DNA of 29,329 nucleotides, from contig CABTYO010000025.1 in the NCBI GenBank assembly GCA_902489075.1, positions 1 through 29,329 of the forward strand, read 5' to 3'. Of this stretch, positions 13,984 to 22,185 are shown in pieces (the stretch's first letter is position 1; every line of letters starts with the position of its first letter). The DNA is from an uncultured Faecalicatena sp. (GTDB taxonomy: Bacteria; Bacillota; Clostridia; Lachnospirales; Lachnospiraceae). Both the position numbers and the translations under genes were made by a program. A model generated the notes under the pieces. That model had not been told where the DNA came from and ran no database searches. It saw only the letters and a program-made list of their open reading frames with translations.

Positions 13984-14817
13984 ATGGATAATTTTTATAT
14001 GATAACCAATATGCTCAAGGACGGCGGCCTCAAAATTACAAAAGAGATCATGAGTTATATCGAACAGAATGGGAAACGCTGTATCCTGTCTAAGAAAGAT
14101 GAGGAAGGGCACATCATCCCCGGGACGATCCCGAAAGGGATGGACTGTGCGCTTGTGTTGGGCGGGGACGGAACTCTGATCCGCGCTGCCAGAGAGCTGG
14201 AAGGACACAATATCCCGCTTCTCGGGATTAATCTCGGTACACTTGGATATCTGACGGAGGTGGAATTAAGCGATTATAAAGAGGCTTTAGATAAGCTTTT
14301 CGCCGCCACACCTGTGATCGAGGAGCGCATGATGATGCACGGCACAGTAGAAGGGCTGATCGATGACGTGGCCATGAACGATATCGTTGTGACCAGGGAA
14401 GGAAGCCTCAGGGTAGTGCATTTTAATGTATACGTCAATGGTGAGATGCTCAACAGCTATCTGGCGGATGGTGTGATTATCTCCACGCCGACAGGGACGA
14501 CCGGATATAATCTTTCCGCGGGCGGGCCGATCGTGGAACCGACGGCGAGCATGTTCGTGATCACGCCGATCTGTTCCCACGCACTGAATACAAGCAGTGT
14601 GGTCCTTTCTGCAAAGGATACGATCGAGGTGGAGATCTGTGAAGGTCGTTACGGAAGGACGGAACATGCCAGCGTTACATTTGACGGCGCCAGTACGGTG
14701 CCGCTGGTAACAGGGGACAGGATCCTGATCCGTAAGTCACAGGAGACAACGAAACTGGTGAAATTGAGCAAAGAGAGTTTTATGAAGACTATGCGCAAGA
14801 AAATGAAAGGAAACTAG
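13984..14817 (+). CDS. nadK: NAD kinase
   Basis: ATP-dependent phosphorylation of NAD to NADP. 277 residues from the ATG at 13984, which has AGAGGTGG just upstream. A longer frame from 13939 would overlap tlyA. Motifs: GGDGT (60-64), NLGTLGYLTE, and TPTGTTGYNLSAGGPIV, which together form the nucleotide sites of the family. In B. subtilis nadK is not in this operon, but the tlyA-nadK-argR-recN order is common in Clostridia. Four bases separate it from argR. Confidence 0.95.
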   Translation: MDNFYMITNMLKDGGLKITKEIMSYIEQNGKRCILSKKDEEGHIIPGTIPKGMDCALVLGGDGTLIRAARELEGHNIPLLGINLGTLGYLTEVELSDYKEALDKLFAATPVIEERMMMHGTVEGLIDDVAMNDIVVTREGSLRVVHFNVYVNGEMLNSYLADGVIISTPTGTTGYNLSAGGPIVEPTASMFVITPICSHALNTSSVVLSAKDTIEVEICEGRYGRTEHASVTFDGASTVPLVTGDRILIRKSQETTKLVKLSKESFMKTMRKKMKGN

Positions 14818-14821
14818 AACA

Positions 14822-15280
14822 ATGAAGGTCAGTCGTCATGCAAAAATAATCGAATTAATCAGCCAGAATAATATTGAAACTCAGGAAGAACTGGCGGACC
14901 GTCTGAATAACGCAGGCTTTAAGGTGACGCAGGCAACGGTGTCCAGAGATATCCGCGATTTGAAGCTTACCAAGGTATCAGTAGACGGCGGCAAGCAGAA
15001 GTATGTGGTGTTAAAGCCTGAGGAAGACCAGATGAGCGAAAAGTATATCCGTGTTTTAAAAGACGGGTATGTTTCGATGGATATGGCACAGAATATTCTT
15101 GTTATTAAAACGGTCTCAGGCATGGCAATGGCAGTTGCGGCGGCAGTCGATGCAATGAAATGGAAAGAAGTTGTGGGATGTATCGCAGGCGACGATACGA
15201 TTATGTGTGCGGTCCGCTCTGTGGAAGAGACGGTAGCTGTCATGGACAAGATTCGTAAGATTGTGTCTAAAGGGAATTAG
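14822..15280 (+). CDS. argR: Arginine repressor ArgR/AhrC
   Basis: Arginine-responsive hexameric regulator. 152 residues. The N-terminal winged helix-turn-helix has ATVSRDIRDLKLTKV (recognition helix). The C-terminal oligomerisation and arginine-binding domain has VGCIAGDDTIMCAVRS, with the GDDT arginine contact motif. No arginine biosynthesis genes are nearby; its place between nadK and recN is an ancestral linkage. Confidence 0.95.
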   Translation: MKVSRHAKIIELISQNNIETQEELADRLNNAGFKVTQATVSRDIRDLKLTKVSVDGGKQKYVVLKPEEDQMSEKYIRVLKDGYVSMDMAQNILVIKTVSGMAMAVAAAVDAMKWKEVVGCIAGDDTIMCAVRSVEETVAVMDKIRKIVSKGN

Positions 15281-15287
15281 GAAGAAT

Positions 15288-16964
15288 ATGTTACAATACC
15301 TGCATGTAAAAAATTTAGCGTTGATCGATGAAATTGAAGTAGAGTTCCGGAAAGGCTTAAATATCCTGACCGGAGAGACAGGAGCCGGAAAATCTATTAT
15401 TTTAGGCTCTGTGAACCTTGCCCTGGGAGGCAGGTACAATGCAGACATGCTGCGCAGGGGTGCACAGGCAGGTCTGGTAGAACTGATCTTTACCATAGAA
15501 GATGAGGCCATGGAAAAGCAGCTTGAAGCACTGGATATCTTCCCGGAGGACGGGATGATCGTACTGACCAGAAAGCTGATGGAGGGACGCAGCATCAGCA
15601 AGATCAATGGGGAGACGGTCAATATGGGTGTCCTCAAGGATGTAGCCAGTATGCTGATTGATATTCACGGACAGCATGAACATCAGACCCTGCTGCATAA
15701 GAAGAACCATCTGGCGCTCCTGGATATCTATGCGGGAGAAGAACTGGAGAAGCTGAAAAAGAAAGTCCTCAAGTCCTACCGCGAATACCAGAAGTGCTTA
15801 AGAGCTCTGGAAGAATCCGGCATGGATGAGCAGGCCAGGCTTCGGGAAATCTCCCTGATCGAATTTGAAGTGAATGAGATTGAGGAAGCCAGTCTGTGTG
15901 ACAGAGAGGATGAGGAACTGGAAGCTCTTTACCAGCGCATGACAGAGAGCCGGCGCTTTACAGAAGGGATTGCAGAGACTTATCAGTATACAAGCGAATC
16001 AACATCTGCTAATGCCAGTGACCTTCTAAGCCGTGCAATCCGGGCGTTTCAGGATGTCAGCGGCTGTGATGACAAGGGAGCCTCCCTGTATGGACAGTTG
16101 GTGGAGATCGACAGTCTTCTGAATGATTTTAACAGGGAATTATCGGAGTATCAGAAAAGTTTTGAATTCTCTGAAGAAGAGTACTATGAGACTGAGAACC
16201 GTTTGAATGAGATTAATCATTTAAAGGCAAAATATGGAAACAGTGTCAGTGAGATCCGGGAATATCTTCGCGGGCGCAGGGAAAGACTAACGGAACTGAG
16301 AGATTACGAAAATTATATTGCAGAACTCAATACAAGTCTGTCCGCATGTGTCAAAGAACTGGAGAAGCACTCCGCGGCACTGAGCAGGGCCAGAAAGAAA
16401 GCCAGCGTCACATTTGTAAAGGAGATTACACAGGGACTCAAAGACCTGAATTTTCTGGATGTGAGGTTTGAGATGCGCCTGGATACGCTGGATGCCTATA
16501 CGGCAAATGGAAAGGATGACGGCGAGTTCTATATTTCCACGAATCCGGGGGAAGCGCTAAAGCCGCTTGGCAGTGTGGCTTCCGGCGGAGAGCTTTCCAG
16601 GATCATGCTTGCCATCAAAGCGGTCCTGGCAGATAAGGAAGATACACCGACTCTGATCTTCGATGAGATCGACACCGGAATCAGTGGAATCACGGCCGGG
16701 AAGGTTGCAGAGAAGATGCACGTAATCGGAAAAAGCCGTCAGGTGATCTGCATCACGCATCTGCCACAGATTGCTGCGATGGCGGATGCCCATTATATGA
16801 TTCAAAAAGAAGCACAGGGGAATACGACAAAAACAGAAATTTTCTGCCTGGAGGAGACAGAATCCGTCAAAGAGCTTGCAAGGCTTCTGGGCGGCGCCAA
16901 TGTGACAGGAAAGATTCTGGAGAGTGCTGCAGAAATGAAAGAAATGGCAAAGCGTGAAATATAA
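15288..16964 (+). CDS. recN: DNA repair protein RecN
   Basis: SMC-like ATPase acting early in double-strand break repair. 558 residues from the ATG at 15288; an in-frame ATG at 15261 would overlap argR and was rejected. Walker A is GETGAGKS (29-36), the ABC signature is SGGELSR (432-438) and Walker B is LIFDEID (456-462). Two central coiled-coil regions (about 150-370) flank the hinge. It is the last gene of the nusB operon and is followed by a terminator. Confidence 0.96.
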   Translation: MLQYLHVKNLALIDEIEVEFRKGLNILTGETGAGKSIILGSVNLALGGRYNADMLRRGAQAGLVELIFTIEDEAMEKQLEALDIFPEDGMIVLTRKLMEGRSISKINGETVNMGVLKDVASMLIDIHGQHEHQTLLHKKNHLALLDIYAGEELEKLKKKVLKSYREYQKCLRALEESGMDEQARLREISLIEFEVNEIEEASLCDREDEELEALYQRMTESRRFTEGIAETYQYTSESTSANASDLLSRAIRAFQDVSGCDDKGASLYGQLVEIDSLLNDFNRELSEYQKSFEFSEEEYYETENRLNEINHLKAKYGNSVSEIREYLRGRRERLTELRDYENYIAELNTSLSACVKELEKHSAALSRARKKASVTFVKEITQGLKDLNFLDVRFEMRLDTLDAYTANGKDDGEFYISTNPGEALKPLGSVASGGELSRIMLAIKAVLADKEDTPTLIFDEIDTGISGITAGKVAEKMHVIGKSRQVICITHLPQIAAMADAHYMIQKEAQGNTTKTEIFCLEETESVKELARLLGGANVTGKILESAAEMKEMAKREI

Positions 16965-17000
16965 TACCAGAGTGAAAAGACTCATGCACACACATACTAA

Positions 17001-17036
17001 AAACGGATACCAGACTGGTACCCGTTTTTTTCTTTT
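17001..17036 (+). terminator. Rho-independent terminator after recN
   Basis: A GC-containing stem (ACGGATACCAG at 17003-17013 with CTGGTACCCGT at 17015-17025, one A-C mismatch) is followed by TTTTTTTCTTTT. It closes the nusB-recN operon about 40 bases after the recN stop. Confidence 0.8.
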
Positions 17037-17087
17037 AATATAACATTCCATGCGCAAGCGTATGGGTGCAGAAAGGGGTGTGGATGC

Positions 17088-18170
17088 ATGAACAAACGCT
17101 TTAGGAGCCAGATTACAGTGTTTTTTAGTGCTGTCTTACTGGCATTTGGGGCAGGATACCTGGGATGGAGTGCGGCTGACGCAGCGGATCAGGCCGAGGT
17201 CAGCACAGAGACGATCAGTGAAGATACGGTCCTGCTCGGAGGAATGCCGGTCGGTATCTATATGGAGACAGACGGCGTGATGGTGCTGGATACAGACCAT
17301 GTCAAAGGCACGGACGGAGCAGAGCACGAGCCTGCCGCCCGGCTGGTGAAATGCGGAGATTATATCACAGGGCTGAATGGAAACAGGATTGACAATAAGA
17401 AAGAACTGATGAATGCATTAAAGGATCTGGATGAAGATGAAGTGGTCTTAAGCCTGCGCAGAGAGGGAGAGAATATTGACGTCCGTCTCAGACCTGTGGA
17501 ATGCGGGGCGGATGACTATAAGCTTGGAATCTGGGTCAGGGATAATGTACAGGGACTGGGGACCATTACGTTTTTGACAGGAAACAGCGAGTTCGGTGCA
17601 CTGGGACACGGAATTCACGACACGGATACAAACGTGCTTCTGTCGATTGCGGACGGCACACTGTACAAGACCAGTATCCATTCGATCAAAAAAGGCGAAA
17701 ACGGCCTTCCGGGCAGTATGGAAGGGATCATTGTCTACAATGGATACAATAAACTGGGAACCATCGACAAAAATACAGATGAGGGAATCTATGGAAAAGT
17801 CGACAAGATAGACGACCTTTTTACAGAACAGATCCCCATTCAGACAGCAGCAAAAGAAGAGGTCGAAACAGGCGACGCGACAATACGTTGCTTTGTCGAC
17901 AACGAGATCAAAGAGTACAGCATAAAGGTGACAGATATCGACTATTCCGGACGGGAAGCGAACAAAGGTCTGGTCATTCAGGTGACAGACCCCGAACTCC
18001 TTGAAAAGACTGGGGGAATCATTCAGGGGATGAGCGGCAGCCCCATCATTCAGAACGGAAAACTGATCGGCGCAGTAACTCATGTATTTGTGCAGGATTC
18101 CACAAAAGGCTACGGCATTTTTATCGAAAATATGCTCGAAAATGTTGCAAGTCACACTTTGTCGAATTAG
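17088..18170 (+). CDS. spoIVB: SpoIVB serine peptidase (S55)
   Basis: Forespore-secreted protease that triggers pro-sigma-K processing at the SpoIVFA/FB complex. 360 residues (about 426 in B. subtilis). An N-terminal membrane anchor (about 9-26) precedes a PDZ domain (about 75-130, LVKCGDYITGLNGNRI) and the S55 peptidase domain. The likely triad is His174 (in GHGIHD), Asp301 (TDPELL) and Ser316 (GMSGSP). The spacing between the three equals that of the B. subtilis residues as I recall them. It is separated from recN by a terminator, so it is probably transcribed on its own during sporulation. I could not define its promoter. Confidence 0.94.
   Translation: MNKRFRSQITVFFSAVLLAFGAGYLGWSAADAADQAEVSTETISEDTVLLGGMPVGIYMETDGVMVLDTDHVKGTDGAEHEPAARLVKCGDYITGLNGNRIDNKKELMNALKDLDEDEVVLSLRREGENIDVRLRPVECGADDYKLGIWVRDNVQGLGTITFLTGNSEFGALGHGIHDTDTNVLLSIADGTLYKTSIHSIKKGENGLPGSMEGIIVYNGYNKLGTIDKNTDEGIYGKVDKIDDLFTEQIPIQTAAKEEVETGDATIRCFVDNEIKEYSIKVTDIDYSGREANKGLVIQVTDPELLEKTGGIIQGMSGSPIIQNGKLIGAVTHVFVQDSTKGYGIFIENMLENVASHTLSN
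18158..18166 (+). promoter_or_regulatory. 0A box upstream of spo0A
   Basis: TTTGTCGAA matches the Spo0A binding consensus (core TGNCGAA). It overlaps the last codons of spoIVB and lies about 20 bp upstream of the spo0A -35 box. This position fits Spo0A autoregulation. The call rests on the motif and its location. Confidence 0.6.
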
Positions 18171-18185
18171 AGAAACAAATTCTCC

Positions 18186-18214
18186 TTGATTCTGCAATCA
18201 TTGGCAGATATAAT
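18186..18214 (+). promoter_or_regulatory. Sigma-A promoter for spo0A
   Basis: TTGATT (18186-18191), 17-base spacer, consensus TATAAT (18209-18214), about 50 bp before the spo0A ATG. Confidence 0.7.
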
Positions 18215-18264
18215 AATCGAGTGGCGTTTCCTTGGATCCGGGTCCTGATGAGGAGAGAGGGATT

Positions 18265-19053
18265 ATGGAACATTTGAACGTGGCCATTGCTGATGATAAT
18301 GAAAGGATCTTGGATTTACTTGAAGAAATCATTAACATGGACAAAGAGCTGAATGTGGTGGGAAAGGCTAAAAACGGTGAGGAGATGTGTCAAATCATCA
18401 AAAATAAACAGCCAGACGTGGTTCTTCTTGATCTGATTATGCCGAAAATGGACGGATTGACCGTAATGGAGAAGATCAATCAAGATAAAACCATGACAAA
18501 ACGCCCTGATTTTATTGTCGTAACAGCAGTTGGCCAGGAGAAAATTACAGAAGACGCATTTAACAAAGGCGCGAATTACTACATCATGAAACCTTTTAAT
18601 AACGAGATGTTGTTGAATCGCATAAAAACTGTAAGAAAAGTGTTCCGAAACCACGAAAAGAAAAATGATGAAATATCCGTAAGTACCGGCATCAGAGAAG
18701 AGGACCTGGAGAATCGTGTCACAAATATGCTTCACGAAATCGGAATTCCCGCTCACATCAAAGGATACCATTATTTAAGAGACGCAATTATGATGGCTGT
18801 AGAAGACATGGATGTACTTAACGCGATTACAAAAGTACTGTATCCAACAGTCGCAAAGAAATATCAGACAACATCCAGTCGTGTAGAACGCGCGATCCGG
18901 CATGCAATCGAAGTCGCATGGAACCGCGGAAAGTTAGATACACTGGATGAACTGTTTGGTTATACGGTGAGCACAGGAAAGGGAAAACCGACAAATTCCG
19001 AATTTATCGCATTGATCGCAGATACCATTCAATTAGAGTACAAACACAGATAA
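18265..19053 (+). CDS. spo0A: Sporulation master regulator Spo0A
   Basis: Response regulator that commits the cell to sporulation. 262 residues from the ATG at 18265 (GAGAGAGGG upstream); an in-frame ATG at 18232 adds 11 non-family residues. In the receiver domain (1-120), acidic residues Asp10 and Asp11 and the phospho-acceptor Asp56 (LLDLIMPKMDG) are intact. The C-terminal DNA-binding domain contains TSSRVERAIRHAIEVAWNRG, the conserved 0A-box recognition region. It lies directly after spoIVB, as in other endospore formers, and has its own promoter. Confidence 0.97.
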   Translation: MEHLNVAIADDNERILDLLEEIINMDKELNVVGKAKNGEEMCQIIKNKQPDVVLLDLIMPKMDGLTVMEKINQDKTMTKRPDFIVVTAVGQEKITEDAFNKGANYYIMKPFNNEMLLNRIKTVRKVFRNHEKKNDEISVSTGIREEDLENRVTNMLHEIGIPAHIKGYHYLRDAIMMAVEDMDVLNAITKVLYPTVAKKYQTTSSRVERAIRHAIEVAWNRGKLDTLDELFGYTVSTGKGKPTNSEFIALIADTIQLEYKHR

Positions 19054-19079
19054 TTCTTCCCTTTGCTTACAAAATGAGT

Positions 19080-19085
19080 TATAAT
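19080..19085 (+). promoter_or_regulatory. Candidate -10 box for glgA
   Basis: A consensus TATAAT sits 54 bp before the glgA ATG. The matching -35 (TTCCCT at 19057-19062, 17-base spacing) is weak, so the promoter may need an activator or may not be used. Confidence 0.4.
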
Positions 19086-19139
19086 AGTCAATAATATAAG
19101 GCTTCGAAGAAAACTCGAGGAAAGTGGGAGGGTTTAATT

Positions 19140-20588
19140 ATGAAAAATGTTTTATTTGCAGCTTCAGAATGTGTACCTTTTATCAAGACAGGCGGGTTAG
19201 CAGATGTTGTCGGCTCGCTGCCCAAGTATTTCGACAAGAAGAAGTATGATGTAAGAGTTGTACTTCCCAAATATACATGCATGAATCAGAAGTGGAAAGA
19301 CATGCTGGAGTATGAGAACCATTTTTACATGGACATTGCTGGAGTTGACCAGTATGTCGGAATTTTAAAGTGTGTGTATGATAATATCACATTCTATTTT
19401 ATTGACAATGAGTATTATTTTGGAGGTTTTGCTCCTTATGACGGAGATCCGAAGTGGAATATTGAGAAATTCGCATTTTTCTCAAAAGCGGTTTTAAGTA
19501 TTCTTCCGGTTATTGGTTTCCGTCCGGAACTGATCCACTGCCATGACTGGCAGACAGGTCTGATCCCGGTTTATCTTGATAATTTCCGTTATCTTGGAGA
19601 GTACTACCGGGGAATTAAGACCATTATGACCATACATAACTTAAAGTTCCAGGGTGTCTGGGATACGAAGACAGTTCAGCAGATTACCGGGCTGCCGGAT
19701 TATTACTTTGCACCGGATAAGATGGAGGCATACAAGGATGCGAACCTGCTCAAAGGTGGAATCGTATACGCAGATAAAGTAACAACTGTCAGCCAGACTT
19801 ATGCACAGGAGATTAAGACACCGTTCTACGGGGAAGGGCTTGACGGACTGATGCAGGCGAGATCTAACGATCTTTGCGGTATCGTGAACGGACTGGATTA
19901 CGAGGAGTACTGTCCGTTTAAGGATTCCCGGATCGCCAAGAAGTTTACGGTAGAGACTTTCCGAAAGAACAAACCGGCCAATAAGGCAGCACTTCAGGAA
20001 GAACTCGGACTGGAGAGGGATCCTAAGACCATGCTGATCGGGATGGTATCCAGACTGACCGACCAGAAGGGATTCGACCTTGTGGACTATATTATGGATG
20101 AGCTTTGCCAGGATGCGGTGCAGATTGTCGTACTTGGTACAGGCGAGGCAAAATACGAGAACATGTTCCGCCATTTTGCATGGAAGTACTCAGGAAGAGT
20201 TTCAGCCAATATCTTTTATTCAGAGGACTTATCCCACAGGATTTATGCATCATGTGACGCATTCCTGATGCCGTCCCTGTTTGAACCATGCGGGCTGAGC
20301 CAGCTGATGAGCCTCCGCTACGGGACGATTCCGATTGTAAGGGAGACCGGCGGACTGAAAGATACAGTAGAACCATACAATGAATTTGAAAAGACCGGAA
20401 CAGGATTCAGTTTCAGCAATTACAATGCACAGGAGATGCTGAATACTGTCCGTTACGCAGAACGCATCTATTATGATAAGAAGCGTGACTGGAATAAAAT
20501 CGTAGAACGGGCTATGAATATGGACTTTTCATGGAAGAATTCTGCAAGACAGTATGATGATTTATATAAGAGCCTGATCGGGGAATAA
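19140..20588 (+). CDS. glgA: Glycogen synthase (ADP-glucose, GT5)
   Basis: Transfers glucose from ADP-glucose to glycogen. 482 residues, full length. The N-terminal motif is KTGGLADVVGSLPK (16-29, ADP-glucose binding). The C-terminal GT-B domain has MVSRLTDQKGFDLV and SLFEPCGLSQLMSLRYGTIPIVRETGGLKDTV. No other glg gene is in the window, so it is a detached glycogen gene. RBS GTGGGAGGG. Confidence 0.95.
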   Translation: MKNVLFAASECVPFIKTGGLADVVGSLPKYFDKKKYDVRVVLPKYTCMNQKWKDMLEYENHFYMDIAGVDQYVGILKCVYDNITFYFIDNEYYFGGFAPYDGDPKWNIEKFAFFSKAVLSILPVIGFRPELIHCHDWQTGLIPVYLDNFRYLGEYYRGIKTIMTIHNLKFQGVWDTKTVQQITGLPDYYFAPDKMEAYKDANLLKGGIVYADKVTTVSQTYAQEIKTPFYGEGLDGLMQARSNDLCGIVNGLDYEEYCPFKDSRIAKKFTVETFRKNKPANKAALQEELGLERDPKTMLIGMVSRLTDQKGFDLVDYIMDELCQDAVQIVVLGTGEAKYENMFRHFAWKYSGRVSANIFYSEDLSHRIYASCDAFLMPSLFEPCGLSQLMSLRYGTIPIVRETGGLKDTVEPYNEFEKTGTGFSFSNYNAQEMLNTVRYAERIYYDKKRDWNKIVERAMNMDFSWKNSARQYDDLYKSLIGE

Positions 20589-20629
20589 GAGAAGGCTTAA
20601 GAGATCTATTTTACATTAGGAGAAAAGGC

Positions 20630-21499
20630 ATGAAGATTATAGACAGACTTAAGGAAGACAGAATTCACATATCCTTCGAAGTGTTCCCGCCCAAGACAGA
20701 TGCGGGATTTGAGAAGGTTTTAAAGGCCACGGATGAGATCGCGGGCTTAAAGCCGGATTTTATCAGTGTAACCTACGGCGCCGGGGGCGGAACGAGTAAG
20801 AATACTGCGAAGATTGCAAAGCATATCAAAGAGGATCTGGGTGTGGAGAGCCTGGCACATCTTACCTGTGCATCCTCCACAAAGGATGAGGTAAGAAAAG
20901 TAATCGCGAACTTAAAAGAGCTGGGAATCGAGAATATCCTGGCGCTTCGGGGAGACATCCCGTCAGATATGCAGTTTCCGACTGAGAACCGGTTCCGTTA
21001 TGCATATGAACTGGTGGAAGAGATCCGCAGGGATGGTGATTTCTGCATCGGGGCGGCCTGTTATCCGGAAGGGCACGTGGAGAACGAGCACAAAGAAGAC
21101 GACATCAAGTATTTGAAGCAGAAGGTCGACAGCGGAGTTGATTTTCTGACGACGCAGATGTTCTTTGACAATGATATCCATTATAACTTCCTGTACCGTA
21201 TCCGCGAAGCGGGAATTACAGTGCCGGTCCTGCCGGGAATCATGCCGATTACAAGCGCGAAGCAGATGAAGAGAAGCTGTGAATTATCAGGAACAGTATT
21301 CCCGAGGAGATTCCAGGCAATCCTGGACCGTTTCGGTGATTATCCGGATGCAATGGAGCAGGCCGGAATTGCCTATGCGACAGACCAGATTATTGATCTG
21401 CTGGCCAATGGCGTTAAGAACATTCATATCTATTCAATGAATAAACCAGAGGTGGCGAAGGCCATCATGCGCAGCTTGTCAGAAATTATAAAGTGCTAG
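20630..21499 (+). CDS. metF: Methylenetetrahydrofolate reductase
   Basis: Reduces 5,10-methylene-THF to 5-methyl-THF, the methyl donor for MetH downstream. 289 residues form a single TIM-barrel flavoprotein domain. The N-terminus has ISFEVFPPKT with the conserved Glu, followed by ISVTYGAGG, LALRGDIP and GAACYPEGHVE. LPGIMPITSAKQMKR is near the C-terminus. It is the first of three one-carbon genes spaced 13-16 bp apart. No SAM riboswitch or other leader is visible in the 41-bp gap before it. Confidence 0.94.
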   Translation: MKIIDRLKEDRIHISFEVFPPKTDAGFEKVLKATDEIAGLKPDFISVTYGAGGGTSKNTAKIAKHIKEDLGVESLAHLTCASSTKDEVRKVIANLKELGIENILALRGDIPSDMQFPTENRFRYAYELVEEIRRDGDFCIGAACYPEGHVENEHKEDDIKYLKQKVDSGVDFLTTQMFFDNDIHYNFLYRIREAGITVPVLPGIMPITSAKQMKRSCELSGTVFPRRFQAILDRFGDYPDAMEQAGIAYATDQIIDLLANGVKNIHIYSMNKPEVAKAIMRSLSEIIKC

Positions 21500-21512
21500 G
21501 AGCTATGAACAG

Positions 21513-22169
21513 ATGGATCAGATGACAAAAGAAGCCATCCGTTATCTGGGGTATGGAAAGCATGCGGTAGATGAGAAGACTCTTGCTTTGATTTCAGATT
21601 CCTTTCGGGATCTGGAAGCAGCGGCAGGGAGAAGATTCATCTATCGCATCTTTGATTTATGCCATGGTACGGAGCATGAGCTGATGATTGGCGAGACAAG
21701 AATCCGAAGCAAGAGCCTTTCCAGAAACTTAAGAGGGTGTGGCAGGATCATTTTATTTGGGGCGACACTGGGCGCATCGGTTGACAGGCTGATTGCCAGA
21801 GCCTCCCTGATGGACATGGCATCGGCGGTTGTGCTGCAGGCGTGCGCGGCAGCCATGCTTGAGGAGTACTGTGATGAGTGTCAGCTTAAAATCAGCCAGG
21901 AACTGGAAAAAGAGAGCCTGTACTTAAGACCCAGGTTCAGCCCGGGCTATGGGGACTTTGATATCGGGTTCCAGGAGCCGCTGATGAGGATGCTGGACTT
22001 AAGTAAGACGATCGGACTTGCGATGACCGACAGTTATATGTTAACACCGACAAAATCAGTGACCGCGGTGATCGGTGTAAGCAGGACAAAAGAAAAATGT
22101 CATATTAAGGGATGTGAGGTCTGTGATAAGAAGGACTGTATCTACAGAAGGAATGTTCCTTTGACATAG
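21513..22169 (+). CDS. Stand-alone methionine synthase activation-domain protein
   Basis: 218 residues resembling the C-terminal AdoMet-binding activation domain of cobalamin-dependent MetH. RPRFSPGYGDFD (139-150) corresponds to the RxxPGYxxxxD region that binds AdoMet. A C-terminal tail has four Cys residues (196, 201, 204, 209; CX4CX2CX4C) that could bind metal. The family supports reductive remethylation of oxidised cob(II)alamin. It sits between metF and a metH that lacks this domain, so the two proteins together replace a full-length MetH. Confidence 0.88.
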   Translation: MDQMTKEAIRYLGYGKHAVDEKTLALISDSFRDLEAAAGRRFIYRIFDLCHGTEHELMIGETRIRSKSLSRNLRGCGRIILFGATLGASVDRLIARASLMDMASAVVLQACAAAMLEEYCDECQLKISQELEKESLYLRPRFSPGYGDFDIGFQEPLMRMLDLSKTIGLAMTDSYMLTPTKSVTAVIGVSRTKEKCHIKGCEVCDKKDCIYRRNVPLT

Positions 22170-22185
22170 GCAGAAAGGACAGAAT

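Noticed and set aside
18170..18190. Terminator after spoIVB (GAGAA/TTCTC)
   Set aside because: Only five base pairs and no T-run. It also abuts the spo0A -35 box.
20589..20629. SAM or cobalamin riboswitch before metF
   Set aside because: The gap is 41 bases, too short for either, and no motif was seen.
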